This document shows, in pieces, positions 50,627 through 63,400 of a stretch of DNA of 64,000 bases; the first letter of the stretch is position 1; each line of letters starts with the position of its first letter. The stretch spans positions 21,948,001 through 22,012,000 of the forward strand of contig OX579635.1 in NCBI GenBank assembly GCA_951230915.1. The letters run 5' to 3'. This stretch comes from Antitrichia curtipendula. Taxonomy: Eukaryota; Streptophyta; Bryopsida; Hypnales; Leucodontaceae. The notes beneath the pieces are model-generated. The model searched no databases and was not told the DNA's origin. It saw only the letters and a program-made list of their open reading frames with translations. A program made the translations under genes and the position numbers.

Positions 50627-51766
50627 CACTAGTAGAAAAAAATAGTGCCCAAATCAACAAAAATCAACAGAGAAGTGTTGATTTTTTTGTTGATTTGGAC
50701 GTGTTAATTTAGGTACTTTTTAACAGAAAACTGTTGATTTTTTTGTTAGTCTTTTGTTAATTTGGGCACTAAATTTTTTTTTTCAAAATTTTTTTTCCAA
50801 AAAATTGACCACTGAAAAGTTGCCACGTGGCAGTGCCACGTAGGCAGCGCGTGACGTGGCAAGGCCACGTGGGCAGCTTGCGACATGGCACTGCCACGTA
50901 GGCAGCTTCCAAATGGGGTGCCACGTGGCAGTTGCCTATGTGGCACCCCATTTAGTGTTGCCGGCAAGGTTTGAACCTTGCACCTCACTCTTGGGGTGCA
51001 AGGTTCAAACCATTGCACCACACACACACATGCATGTATGTGTGAGTTTTTTTTTGTTTTACCTAGTTAAAGTATTTTTTTTTTCATTTTTTTGTTAAAG
51101 ACAGAAGACTTCAAAGGCCATTTAGGCATAGAAAAACAACTTTTTTCTAAAAACTTTGAACTAAGAAAAGTTGATATATACAAGTATCTTTCATCTCCAA
51201 AAATCCGTTTGCAATTTTAAGTCTCCAATCAAAAGTTATGACTAAATTTCAGAGAGGGTCTTTCATAATGTCAAAAAAAATTCAATGGAACTCCTCTCTG
51301 AAATTTAGTCATAACTTTTGATTGGGGACTTAAAATTGCAAACGGATTTTTGGAGATGAAAGATACTTGTATGTAGCAACTTTTCTTAGTTCAAAATTTT
51401 TAGAAAAAAGTTGTTTTCCTATGCCTAAATGGTCTTTGAAGTCTGCTGACTTTAAGAATTACCAAATTGGGAATGATTTATTTATTTTTTCCATAAACAA
51501 ACTATTTATAGAATACTAACTATGATAGTTTACACATTTTTTCAAATAAAAAAATTTACTTGAGAATTTTTTTAGTCAAAATTAACAAAAAAGTGTTGAA
51601 TTTTTGTTAATTTGAAAATGCAGTACCCAAATTAACAAAAAAATTTGTTGATTTGGGCAGTTTTTACAAAAATCAACAAAAAATTGTTAAAATGGACGAT
51701 GCAGTACCCAAATCAACAAAAATTTGTTGATGTTTTGTTAATTTCGGCACTGTTTTTCTAGTAGTG
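50627..51766. mobile_element. Non-autonomous CACTA (EnSpm) element, intronic
   Basis: It begins CACTAGTAGAAAAAAATAGT and ends with the reverse complement of CACTACTAGAAAAACAGTGC. TSD TTA is present on both sides (50624-50626, 51767-51769). CACTA termini and a 3-bp duplication define the EnSpm superfamily. Subterminal CCCAAATCAACAAAAATCAAC-like repeats occur at both ends, as expected for transposase binding. There is no transposase. It lies within intron 1 of the SUVR-like gene and carries a nested foldback (51095-51455) and a cluster of GCCACGT repeats (50822-50940). Confidence 0.92.
51095..51455. repeat. Foldback MITE, family member 2, nested in the CACTA element
   Basis: The arms TTAAAG.CAG.AGACTTCAAAG and complement are centred near 51275. 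Inner arms are nearly perfect: AAATCCGTTTGCAATTTTAA, AGTTATGACTAAATTTCAGA and complements. It is related to 46197-46543, and the right half is also seen at about 57236-57385. Because it lies inside 50627-51766, it inserted there later or travelled with it. Confidence 0.8.
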
Positions 51767-54388
51767 TTATTACTTTTAGTACTAAAAACGTTAAACTTGT
51801 GTTCTGGGCTCCGTTGCGGTGTAGGAAGAAGACTGCCCAGCTGTTGGTAGACTTTGTTACTGCAGAGATAAAACATATGCAAGATAGTGCTCACGAGCTG
51901 CGAAAGAAGGCTGAGGAAGCAGACAAGCAACATCGGGCAAGTCTCCTTGGAATTCACCAACTACAGGAGACTATGACTGAGATGGGGGACGAAGGTGGGT
52001 CGGAAGTGCTGCAGCAAGTACTGGATGGCCACCTCAAGAAACTTGGCGAATTTAGGGAGGCCAAAGAGCAGCTCAGTAGTGATTTGGAGGAAGTGACCGC
52101 AAAGGTGGTGCTTTTCCAATCTCGCCTCAAATCCCTCAACAACTACCTTGAAGACCTGCGTCATGGTGGGGAAGGGGTGATTCTGCAACCGCAGCCGCAA
52201 CGCAATGACGTGCTCGCTAGCAGTCCTTCTTCCTCAGCCATCATCACTGTGGACAGTCTCCGTTGCGCTGTATGCATGGAATCTTTTCCATATGGGGATT
52301 TCATGCTCTGCAGCTGCCACCACGTGTATCATCCATGGTGTGGTGCGCAGTGGTTTCAGTCGACTTCCACTTGTGCAGGAAGTGATTGTGGTCCTGTGCA
52401 TCCCTTCTGGTTAGCAAGTTGGGGCATCTCACCTGCTACGGAGGGGCTTCCAGCAAGTGAAGATAAAGCAGAAGACACTGTCACAGGCACAGGCCACGCT
52501 TCAGGCCCGCCGGTTCCGCCAAGCAAGGACGCCCCTCTCATTGGTATGTGACTATGGCAGCACTTCGACTGTCTCTTGTGCTTGTCGCTCTAGTTACATG
52601 CACGATTGCAATCCTAGTGCGTGCTGAGCTCAACCTCATGCTCTGTACAATATCCATATGCTAGTCTCTTCACTTGGACGTGGAGGCCAAGTTCTTCTTT
52701 CCGCTGACTAGTATTACTATGTATTCAGCAATGGTAGTATTGTAGGTATCTTCAGCAGCACAGGACTGCAATTATATTGCAATGCAGTCCTGTAGATGTA
52801 GTAAAGTTCTGGGTTCATGGCATGCTTTTGTCTCTGACACCCTTGGTGTACTGAGGGAAGTTCTATGCATGTTATGTAGAAGCAAATGTGGCTGAGGGCA
52901 GCATCCCAGAGGAAGAGAGACGTTCTTCATGTCACAAGCTTTCTTCATTTCACTTCCCGGACTGCCATCCCATTGTGCAGGTCTCTTCTCCGTTGAAACG
53001 GGTGCGCCAAGTCTGTCAACCTTTGACAGCACGTTCACAAATTGTATAGTAGAAGGGGGCTACTATCCCACGGTTGCCGCAGCAGTCGGTGAAGACAGCC
53101 TTCTTGACATCAGTCCTAGTTCTCACATTCTGGAGGGAGATACCTCTTCAAATCCTTTTGCCTCCAAATGTTCCACAAAGTCTGCAGGATTGAAGCGCAG
53201 TTGTATCGGTTCCCCACTGCGACTGGCCTCAACAATATCATTGCAGTGCCCAGAGTCTACCCAGAAATCAGTGGCGTCACACTTGCTTGACCCGATGCAG
53301 ACCGTGGCAACAGACTCAGGGGATTTGCAGGTTGGACCTGAGGACTACCAACCAAATGCAGCCGTGACACAAGTGACTGCAGTGGAAATGGAGGCGCTTG
53401 ACTTTTTTGACGATGATAGTGGCCTGGCGATGACCGTCCAAGATGTACCGCCACCAAGCGGTTCTCCAAATGAGGTACACAATAATATAGAGTTCCTGTA
53501 GTCTTCGTGGTTGTACCTACAATGTAGGGGAACATGCATTCTACAGGAGTTGTGCTGAAAGCTTTGCTGCTAACTAATGCATACTCATGTGAGGCCTGCT
53601 TTCTCTTTTTTCTGTCCAAATTGAACCATTTTGGAACGTCTGTGTTGCATGGGAGTTCACTATAGGTCATTGAAGATCCTTGGGATATAACAATTGGCCC
53701 CCCAAGAGCCGATGCTACAAAGGCAACTGTGCACGAGGCAACTGTGCACGCTGTAGGGAGCCCAGTGAAAGGCGTTGTGAAGTCCTCCTCAAGTGCGTTC
53801 GCCACTAAGTCCATGAGACCGGTCCCTTAGGAATTTCCTTCACTTTCTCCGGTTCCCTCTAGTACTCTTTAGGACTACTCTAGTACTCCTCTAGTACTCC
53901 TTAGGACTACAGCAAGTACAGAAGTACTCTTTTGCTGTAGATTTTTTTCTTAACAGTAGAGGAGTTGGTGAGAAGCTTATGTGCTGCCAGCTGATCAAAT
54001 GGATTTCTCACTGTGACACCGTGCCATGACATGCAGGGGCAGCAGATGTTGCAAGTCATGATCCATCAACGCTATGAAATCCTGCAGCAAAGACCACAAG
54101 GATTTTGCGGCCCCGATTGCAGGCAGCTGGCTCAGTAGCGGCAGAGAAATCAAGAAATCTTCCAAGGGCAAGCAGTGAGCACGAGGTGGGTAAAAGAAAA
54201 TTGTGATGAGGTGGAGCTCGTCGCCTGTGAAGTGGTGGCTGGCCAGTGATGCCGGTGGAGGACTGCCTTGGGTGGCTGTGAGCAATGTAGGGTCTGAACC
54301 GGGCCATAGGGCCCAAGCATTTGGGCCCTTATTTGGTAGTTCTTGGGCCCTACCTCACGAAAGGAAATGGGGCAGTCCACGGAAAGCA

Positions 54389-54500
54389 AAAGCATGCTGC
54401 GCATGCCTAGTGCAGAGCATACCATGAAAGTAAATATATTTGTGAAAGCATGCTGCGCATGCCTAATGCAGAGCATACCATGAAAGTAGATATATTTGTA
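54389..54500. repeat. 56-bp tandem duplication
   Basis: Units 54389-54444 and 54445-54500 differ at few positions. Each contains AAAGCATGCTGCGCATGCCT, GCAGAGCATACCATGAAAGT and ATATATTTGT. They lie in an intron of the SUVR-like gene just before the pre-SET exon. High identity implies a recent event. Confidence 0.85.
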
Positions 54501-55225
54501 CCCTGTGCATTTTGCAATATAGTTTGTGGTACATTTTTTTGTGCGTCCTCTGATTTGTTGCCATGAACAGGGTGCACGACAACTTTGTCATTGTGACTTG
54601 TCGAGGGGCATGGAAAATGTTCCCATCCTCCTTTCTGAGGCAGTGACATCGCATGGTTTCAAAGTACTGGACAAGTCCTACACGTATACATGCAGTCCTA
54701 TTTTGCATGAGTCCGTGAGTGTCCTAGTTCTAGGTGCTTTATGTGCTGTTCGTACGCTGTCATCATGCATTGGTTATGGCGAATCCGATCACCGTCTTGG
54801 AGACTTCGTCAGCGTTTTAGTGGCTGCAAGTGGCGCATACTTGGCAGACGGCGTCATCCACCCCCGCTACATCACGGAGGTACATTTTCAGAGCTGCCTC
54901 TATATTCGATTCAGCTCTGTCTGTCCTTTGTCTTTGCTGCCCTTGTGCGCTATGTTTGGCAATAACGACACAGCTGCAGCACTTGTACACATTCAGCATA
55001 GGCTTTGATGTAAGTAATGTCTGCCTCTATGGTGCTGCAGTTCAAGCGTACTCGAAGTTTTGATAATGGAGGACTCATTCGCTGTGGAGGGAACAACTCT
55101 TGTCCAGAATCCAGCAATGGACGTTGCGGCGGGCATGTACAGCGGCTGTACGTGAAGGAGTGTTTCCGTGTGTGTGCTTGCATCCCACCGTGCATTAATA
55201 GAGTGGTCCAAAATGGCATACAAAA

Positions 55226-58200
55226 CACTACAAAGAAACCAGTGAATAAATGACTAGAGGAAATGACTATAAAGTGACTATATGTCCGGAATAACTAAAG
55301 AATGTCTTAGAATTCCATAATTGCACCAGCGCGGGGGCAGTAGCATTGGAATAGTCATTTGGCAGTCATTTTTCTGAACCACGGACGTGGGTGCAATGAA
55401 GGTAGACTTTCATCTACGATTTTCAGTTCTCCCTGGGAACGAGATAACGTTGGGAACCGAAGTTTAGGGTGCAGCGAACGCCTAAGTCATTAAAAAGTCA
55501 CTTCAAGTCACCAAATTACACTTTGCATGTCTTTGTAGTGAATAAGAAATGACTTCAGGAATTTGGGTGGTTCATACTGCCCGCTCTGGCGGACTTTGGG
55601 CAGGAAGTAAAAAATTTGGAGCATGTACCTAGTCTAGGACTTCAAAGAGGTGGCTTCCGGTAACTTCAATGAGACTTGGAAATGACTAGGAAATGACAAA
55701 GTGCTAAATGAATTGATTTCCACTGCCAGCACCGGGCCTATGAAGGGGCTGACGTGGACACCAGTCATTCCGGGGCTACTAGTATGTGACTTTGACGTTT
55801 CTATTGGGCGACTCCAAAATGACTCCAATTTGAAATTTGAAATTTAATATTAACTAGGTGGGATTTTTTGTAGTCAAATTTTTAAAGTTATTCATAGGTG
55901 TTTCAATTCTTCATATACATTGTGAATTTTTTTAATATGTACACTCTCCAAAATTTTCTACATTTAATTTTTTATAATTTGTTCTTTTTTTAACTTCTTG
56001 GTCTTTTTAAATTCAATATAATTTTGCAAAAGCAGTTGTGACACCAATGACCTTTGCGCACACATACACACACACATATATACATACATATATACTTATA
56101 TATAAAATACAAGAGTTGCATACCTAAAGTTATCTGTTATTCTTTCTAAATTTTTATTCCTAATTTATTTCTTAAGAGCATCACTCTTAGGAGATTTGGT
56201 ATATCATATGCAATAAAGTGAGTTTTTAATCCCTTACTAATTTTTTTAATAAACTCATTAGGAAAAATTTCAACCCTAAAAGAGGCTATTAAGAATTCAA
56301 TTTGAGCACCTCCATGGTGTAATTCCAAAAAAATTGGAAAAATTAGAAAAAAAATTAAAATATTTTTTAAAATATTTATCAATTGTCAATCTCATGTAGT
56401 GTTGACACGGCACTAGTAGTACCACGTTAGATTCCAAATTTCAAAAAAATTAAAAAACACACACACACACAATATATATAGTTGCACTTTGGGGGTGCAA
56501 AACTTGCAGCCTTTTTTAGAGCTTAAAATTTTCCTAATAATAAATTCAACTTGTAATTTTGATTTAAGAAAGTTTTGATTTAAGAAAGTTTACAACAATA
56601 AAGTCTTAAATTTCTATTGTTGTAAACTTTCACCTCAAATAATTTATAATCTGACTTTCAAAAAGATTGAAAAATGAAGGGAAATGACTCATATTGACAT
56701 GTAGTCCAATTCAAATATTTATTGAAAATACATTTTGTTGACCATTGCATCAATATTCAAGAAGTAGAGGGTCCAAAGCCTTTATTGCATGTGGTTTGCT
56801 AATAATATAAATACATGGAGTGCTTCCCCTAGGTTTATCTTATTCATTTCTTCTTAAACATATTTTTCTAATACAATACTTCTTCTGTTTTTTTAATCTT
56901 ATTGTGAAATGATGCATTGTTGGTGGTCTTTTTCTTTGTTCTTGTATACTATTTTTTTCTTTAGAGTTCATTTCTATGATTTATTTAAATTCCTATTAAT
57001 ATGCCTCCAATACTTCTAGAAATGTGTGCCATTGTCATTGCACTAGTTTTGAACACTTCATATGATTCACATTTGAAATATTAAGAATTTCAATAAACAT
57101 ACACTAAGGTATTTAGAAAAGACCCAATAGTAATTATTAAGACCCATTTTTTCACTCTGGTTCTACTACAAAATGACTTTGTGTGACTGCCAAACAACTA
57201 GTTAAAAGTCTACTACTCTTCCTATGTCAATCCTTTTTTAATCTTTTAGCAAATTTGTCTATAACTTTTGATTTAAGGCTCAAATACTGAAACGGATTTT
57301 TGGAGGTGAAAGTAACAATGATCTTCTAACTTTCATCAGTTCAAAGTTTTTTGAAAAAAGTTCATATACTATGCTTCAATTAGGTTCGAAATAGCATTTA
57401 TAATCCAATTCCTGCATTTTACATATCCCACAAGCTTTGTCTTGCCAACTACTATCCTACTTCTATAAAACGCTTGCCAATTCTACTACTCATACTCATG
57501 CACTAAGTTACTTTGTAATGATGTATGGCATATGGTGAACTGCGTATGGCATATGGTGTATTGTATGTGGTATATGGTGTGATACAAATCATTGTGTATG
57601 GTATATTGTTGTAAAATTCTGAATGTATTCATATATGATTGTGGAGTGACTACTTCCCATACAATTATTAATATATTTCTTTTGCACACATTGTCACAAA
57701 ATAAAATTGCATTTAACATCTTTATATAGAGATCTCAACCCTAACTCCAGTAACTCGCAAATAAATCATCACATCGCCACGTGTCAGCAATCCCAAATTT
57801 TCCATACCAGCAGAATGACTCTAAAATAACTCACCCTCAACTTAGAAATGACTTCAGGAAATTACCACTCAAACCATGTGGAGGACATTTCGTGATTGAA
57901 GAATGACTTTTAAATAACTACAGAGGTTGCTGACGTGTCAATCCATGTCCACGTGTCAATGACTCCATGGTGACTCCAGAGTGACTCCAAAATTGCTGAC
58001 GTCATGTCGCATTTCCAAAATTCTGGACTAAAATGGGCAGCTGCCCACACTTTCGGACAGCACTGGCCGAAAATCACAACTGCCACATAGACCCTGTCAT
58101 CCCTTCTTCATCCAAGATGGTGATAATAAACTATCAGTCACTGCAGTCACACACCTGTCCACAATGACTTCAGGTTCGGAAGTCACGATCTAGTTGAGAA

Positions 58201-58264
58201 TGTCCTAAATGACTGTTTTGCAGTCATTTATCGCAGTCATTTATTCACTGTTTTTTTTGTAGTG
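55226..58264. mobile_element. CACTA (EnSpm) element inserted in a coding exon
   Basis: It begins CACTACAAAGAAACCAGTGA and ends with the reverse complement of CACTACAAAAAAAACAGTGA. The 3-bp TSD AAA (55223-55225, 58265-58267) is present. Both ends carry many AATGACT subterminal repeats (AAATGACTAGAGG, GAAATGACTTCAGG and others). There is no transposase frame in 3,039 bp, so it is non-autonomous. The interior is AT-rich and has CACACA/TATATA microsatellites (56057-56110, 56458-56480) and a fragment of the 51095-51455 foldback (about 57236-57385). Removing one TSD and the element restores an open exon with the expected SUVR residues before GAG|GTTAGC. Confidence 0.93.
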
Positions 58265-59132
58265 AAAGCAATTTGAGGTTAGCATTGCTCCTCCTTAGAA
58301 TGTTGTCGTCATTGGAGTTTTTCTCGAAAGGCATGGTTTGTTCTCGGCCTCCAATACCACCTCGAACGGGAAAACATTGAATCAGCTGTTAGGTTTTCTA
58401 CCGTATCATTCTACAAATTAATACTGACTCCGGAAGTGTGCAGGTCTTTCATGTAGACGATTCCAAGGGCTGGGGAATTAGGACCATGGACAAACTCAGT
58501 TGCGGTTCTTTTGTATTTGAGTATGGAGGAGAGATAATGACCCATGCGGAGTTGCTGCGCCGTGGATCATTTCTGAAGTACTCGTTGGCACTTGATGCGC
58601 ATTGGCAATCCGAAGTGGCGCACGGAGATGACTCATTGCTTTCTATCGATGCCTCTGTATACTGTAACATTGCTCGGTACTTGAATCACAGGTACGAGGC
58701 AGTCACTGTATACGGTGTATGTTATCTCATCATAGTTGTGTCCCTCTTCCATTGACGAAGTTGTGCTTGGACCTTAATGTACTCAAAAATCCTTGGTGCC
58801 ATCTGTTGGTGCAGGTGTGGGGATGCGAACTTAATGGATATCCCAGTCTGGATAGAGAATGCGATTCCAACACTTTACCATGCACGTACCATCATTGCAC
58901 CTGCATTGCCTTCTATGCTGAGTGTTGTTTCCATTGATCAACTTTTCCCGTGGCATGATTCTAATTAATAACCATGTGGTTCATGTAGCAGGTGGCATTT
59001 TTTACAGTGCGCGATGTAGAACAGGGGGAGGAGCTCACGTGGGACTATGGCTGCTCTTTCGCTGAGGAAGACGGCATGCAAGTACCTTTTCGCTGCACTT
59101 GTGGTAGTGTACTATGTAGACAACCGGAGTAG

Positions 59133-60419
59133 AGTATGCGAGCAACGAAGACAATCATCACTCCAATAGTCAACGACGCTAAAGTGTGAGCGAGGAGCGA
59201 CGAGCGTTGAGCGTTTAGACTTGAGCGTTCACAAAGATTTTTCTTACTAAAAATAGGCATGTCAAAGTAATTAATAATAATGTCAGATCCCAAAATAGTA
59301 ATGTCAGAATTATTGAAATAGAATTTATTGAAAATAGAATTTCTAGAAAGTCGTTTTAGAACTTAGTTAAATTTATTTAGAGGAGTCAATTTAGTATTTA
59401 AATGTTGCATATATGGCAATAACAATGGTATAGCCTCTCTTGTAACAAAAATGTGCTACCATAAATATAATATACTAATGAATTTCATCCATGTCATCCA
59501 TCATCCATCCATCATGCATGTATAGAAGGCCTTATTTGCACATTGCAGTATATGTCCTATGGTTCTTTACATCCATTGTTTTATCTTGTAAGTGGAATGT
59601 ACAAACCGTGCTAACAAATGTATGCTTATTAAAAATTAGACACTTCATTCATTATATTGTCATTTCAACTAAAATTATATATTTGTCATTTTGATTAATG
59701 AACAGAATAAATGAAAATTTGTTCTTTGGTTGGATAATATAGAATTTCAAATTATTTGGAATAATAGCCAAGATTTTGACAAGTGTTTTAGGGTCTTCCA
59801 AAAATGATTTAGGGTCCCTAGAAGCCTTTCACAACTTTCAAGTAATTATAGAAAAATAATCTATAAAATTTTCCCGTAAATTTTAGTTGAATTAGTCCAA
59901 ATTTTTTCTAATTTCTATAATGGAGATTGCAAATATGTGACCTATAAATGAAAATCTAGTAGAAGAAAAGTTTAATTGTAATTACCCAAAAAAATGAAAA
60001 AAATTAGTTCAAATTTCATGGACATCTTGTACAAAATAGAATGAATTTTTTTTATTATTTGAAAATGCTAATTTCCTAATATTAGAAAAATTTTGTACTT
60101 TTTCTAGAAAAATTTGTTTATTCTTCTAAAGCTAATTTAGGGCTCCTCAAAATTGAAGAGCATATTTAAGGTAACTTTTTAGAAATCAAACATCTAATTG
60201 TACAGTTTTGTTTGGCTGAATTTGGCCTTTTCATATATATTTTTTTGATGTTTATAATTTTACAAATGATTTCAGTTGTCTATGGGGTGACAAATACTAC
60301 TGCTTCTTTAAACTAACTAGTTTGCTAAGGCATCCGTCACCTACTCTAATCAACCATTATTTAACCATCTCTAAATACATGTGTCTTGACTATTAATTGT
60401 CAAACAGATATACAGTGTC
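59133..60419. other. AT-rich intergenic region, no gene supported
   Basis: 3' flank of the SUVR-like gene followed by AT-rich DNA. A CATCCATCATCCATCCATCATGCATG run occurs near 59490-59520. A small frame at 59491-59694 shows no recognisable family. Confidence 0.45.
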
Positions 60420-63400
60420 TTAGAGATTGCTACCTCCAAGAAGAAGCTTCACTTCATCAAAGCTTAGAGTTGCTGCATGGATATACTTGTCATCCTCGGA
60501 ATTTGCCTTGCAAATAAACCTGAAGATATAATATAGGTGCTTGCAGTTCACCCATGATTTTCTCCTACCTAATGCAGCTGTACTCATGGTGATGAAATCT
60601 TCACAAGTACAAGAAGGGAAGTCCGAAATTGTAATCCGATAGGTCTTCTGATAAGGAAAGATACCAGACATTAGAGTTATCACTCTACCATATCCAGGGT
60701 ATGGAATAACTGTGATAGATTCAATGACTGCTTTCACGTTCTTTGCGGTCTCCCATTTGTTGCGGTGGTCAACTGTGGGTGCATTAGGGTTACGTCTAAT
60801 GGTCCTTCCCAATCGCTTTGTGGGGTGCACATCACTGCCAGATGGTTGAATGTCACTATCAGATGGCTTTGGATCAAGTGTAGACACCTCTCTCACTGTA
60901 TGTTCTTCATTGAAGAGATGGAAGGTTGGTGCTCCTACCTCTTCCGTTTGCAATTGAAAGTCCGCTTCTTCCAAAGCAAGGATCTTTGATTTTGTGAGAT
61001 GTGTCCCACGTGCTACAGGCCACACTTTTGGAAGAGGGGGCCAATCATGGACCCACTTCACCTTAGAGCCGCCCGCACAACGCATAAGGTCATCTGTGCA
61101 AAACCAGAAGTCAAAGTTGATGATGGCTTTGGTGGCATATTCCGTCATGCGGCCGTTGTAGGTCGGTGCTGCAGTCCCACTCTTATTGGACTTGTTTATC
61201 TTAGCCCCGCACTTCTTCTTCTTTCCTTCTTGAACTCCGTGACAAGTCTTCCCTTCCTTCTTACACCTTGCAATGTGCCACAAAGAAGGATTGCAGTCTG
61301 TTTCATGCACTTTTGTAGCGTGAGGACGTACCATGCTTGGTTCGCCTGTCTCCGTCAATGTTGGCATTGATGCGCCTGCTTCTGTGCGAGCTCTAATTGA
61401 CCGAGTTTGTACTCTAGGTTGAGAAAAATTGACTGTATCATGGCGGTGAGAGTCACCATCTGAACCAGGTGGCAAATCTAGTTTGCGCTTGGTTGAGCCA
61501 AATACCTCCTCGCCTTCTAAGTGAGGAACCCCTGTAGTAAATATGTGAGCGTCTGGAAGTTTAGCAACGGCCTCGGCAAACTTTGTTGGGTCTTTTGTTC
61601 GTCGTGCAGCTCGTAGACGAAGTTCGTCCAAATGGGGACCTGTGCCGGATGTATAGCCTTGGAGAAATGCCCAGTAATTTGTTGATTGCATCATGGCCTG
61701 CATCATGTCATCCGTGGTGGCGACATATAGGCAGGTTCCCCTCTTCCCTGACATTTGAAGCCACTTGTTGTGAACTGTCTCTACCAAGTTGCAAGAAGGC
61801 ATCTCAGCTAGTTCATCCAAATTCAAGTTCTGCACCAACAAAGACAATTTTGAGAGACAATAAATCAATTGTATACTCATTGAGCCGCCAGAAATAGGAG
61901 ACTCATTTTAGAGAGGACATACAAAGATCTCAAAGATACTCTTATGGATGACTACTAGATAGGGTTCTTTGATTCAGAGACACTTCTTCTAGTATATATC
62001 TAAGTTCCATATGTTCACTTCAAATTTATGCAAATTATTTAGTTGTATATAAAAAAGAAACAAATGAACCATTATAATCATAGAAAATTTGGTTGAACAA
62101 AACAATTTACAGTGGAGAAGGGTCTTTTGGTTTGAAAGAAAAATTTGACGTACCAATTCCAAAAATCCGCCCCACTGTCGGTATCGAAAGTGCCAAAAAT
62201 CAAACCAATCGTCAAGTTCTCGAAGAGCTTCTTCTGATGCAGCCCTTGAAGAAAGCCACCAACCCTTGATTCCAAGGTATCTCTCTTCAGCTTCCGCCAT
62301 TGACTTTGCATCCTTATATTGTTTGCAAAGCTTCTTGTGAGTTTCTTGGAACTCCAGTCGAATGAGCTTCTCTGTATGTCTATTCAACGATGTCGTCCAA
62401 TGAAGTAGACAAGAATGCTCTTGATCTTGCACTGGCTCTTGCTTGTTGCCACTTCTATATACCACACGAACATCATGCCAGTTCGCCATTGCGTTGTCAA
62501 CCATGAAACCCTTGAAATTTGGAGAGGAAATCCCGTGGCATGCCATGACGGAGTTAAGGGATCTCCACATTTGCTCCTGTGATTGAGCATCCTTGCTCAT
62601 CATGTCGTAGATGCAAATAGTTTGAACTCAACAAAACTCAAGGTCGTAGACATGGGCAGCCATTGACGTCCATCCCTTCACCTTCTTCACATGATCGAAC
62701 ATGCACCAAGAGTTCTGCAAGTCTCCACCAGGTTGCATTCGCTTCACCAAATCCACCCCGCTTCCTGGACCTTCCTCAGACATCTTGAAAAGGTAAACTT
62801 TCTCCTTTCCTTGGCCTGGAAATACGCTGTCTTGAATGAAAGAATATGGACTCCTCATTTTTAAGGAGATAATGTTGTCAATGGGTCCACCACTAGTACT
62901 ATGACGGAAATTTGAGATGGTGTTTCGAATACTCGGTGAACTTAGTATCCTAAACTTCTCCATGACGGCTTCAAGGGCTTCTCCACAAAGAGGCTTTGGG
63001 TCATTCTGTAGTCCTTCCTCTCCAAACAATTTAGATGCAAGAAATTCTTTGCTAGCAGCAAGAGTAATGGCCGAATTTGTTGCAGCTGGTGTCTTAGAAA
63101 CCTCTTGACCAATCAAAGTTGTGGTCCGATCAACAGAATCACGACAAATGCCCTTACCTACGGGATGATTGTGAATACCAACATGGATACAAGCTCTTGA
63201 AAAACCACTAGAGTTTAAGATCCTATACATGCGACAAGGGCATGGAGCTTTGCAAGAAGGAATTTCTTTACAAATCCGACATACGAGATTGGACTTTGCT
63301 GGAGACTGCTCTCCCACAACAAAGACGACAAGTGATGACCCCTCCCATTCAGTTTCATTTTTGCTACCGCTCCGCCGTAGTCTAGGGCATGCTTTGTTTT

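Larger units (their letters stand above)
49047..59132 (+). pseudogene. SUVR-like SET-domain histone methyltransferase gene, disrupted by CACTA insertion
   Basis: Exons: 49047-50137 (lysine/serine-rich, D/E runs), 51825-52543 (coiled coil, then RING-H2-like CAVC...CHHVYHPWC...C), 52981-53474 and a likely one from 53666; the first four join in phase 2/1/0. Then 54571-54879 (CDLSRGMENVPI, SGAYLADGVIHPRYITE), 55041-55225 plus 58268-58277 (CGGHVQRLYVKECFRVCACI, CINRVVQNGIQ), 58444-58691 (SKGWGIRT, VFEYGGEI, NIARYLNH), about 58815-58881 (DANLMDIPV) and 58992-59132 (TWDYG, post-SET CTCGSVLCR, TAG). This is the SUVR order of pre-SET, SET and post-SET, which methylates H3K9 in chromatin. The CACTA element splits the exon at 55225. 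A candidate exon at 54037-54186 contains TGA. Pre-SET cysteines are partly missing. The donor after 58881 is unresolved. Confidence 0.87.

Noticed and set aside
50955..51025. tRNA-like GGTTTGAACC / GGTTCAAACC words near 50970-51010
   Set aside because: The T-arm-like words form a simple inverted repeat (GCAAGGTTTGAACCTTGC and GGTGCAAGGTTC), with no acceptor stem, D arm or anticodon arm in reach.
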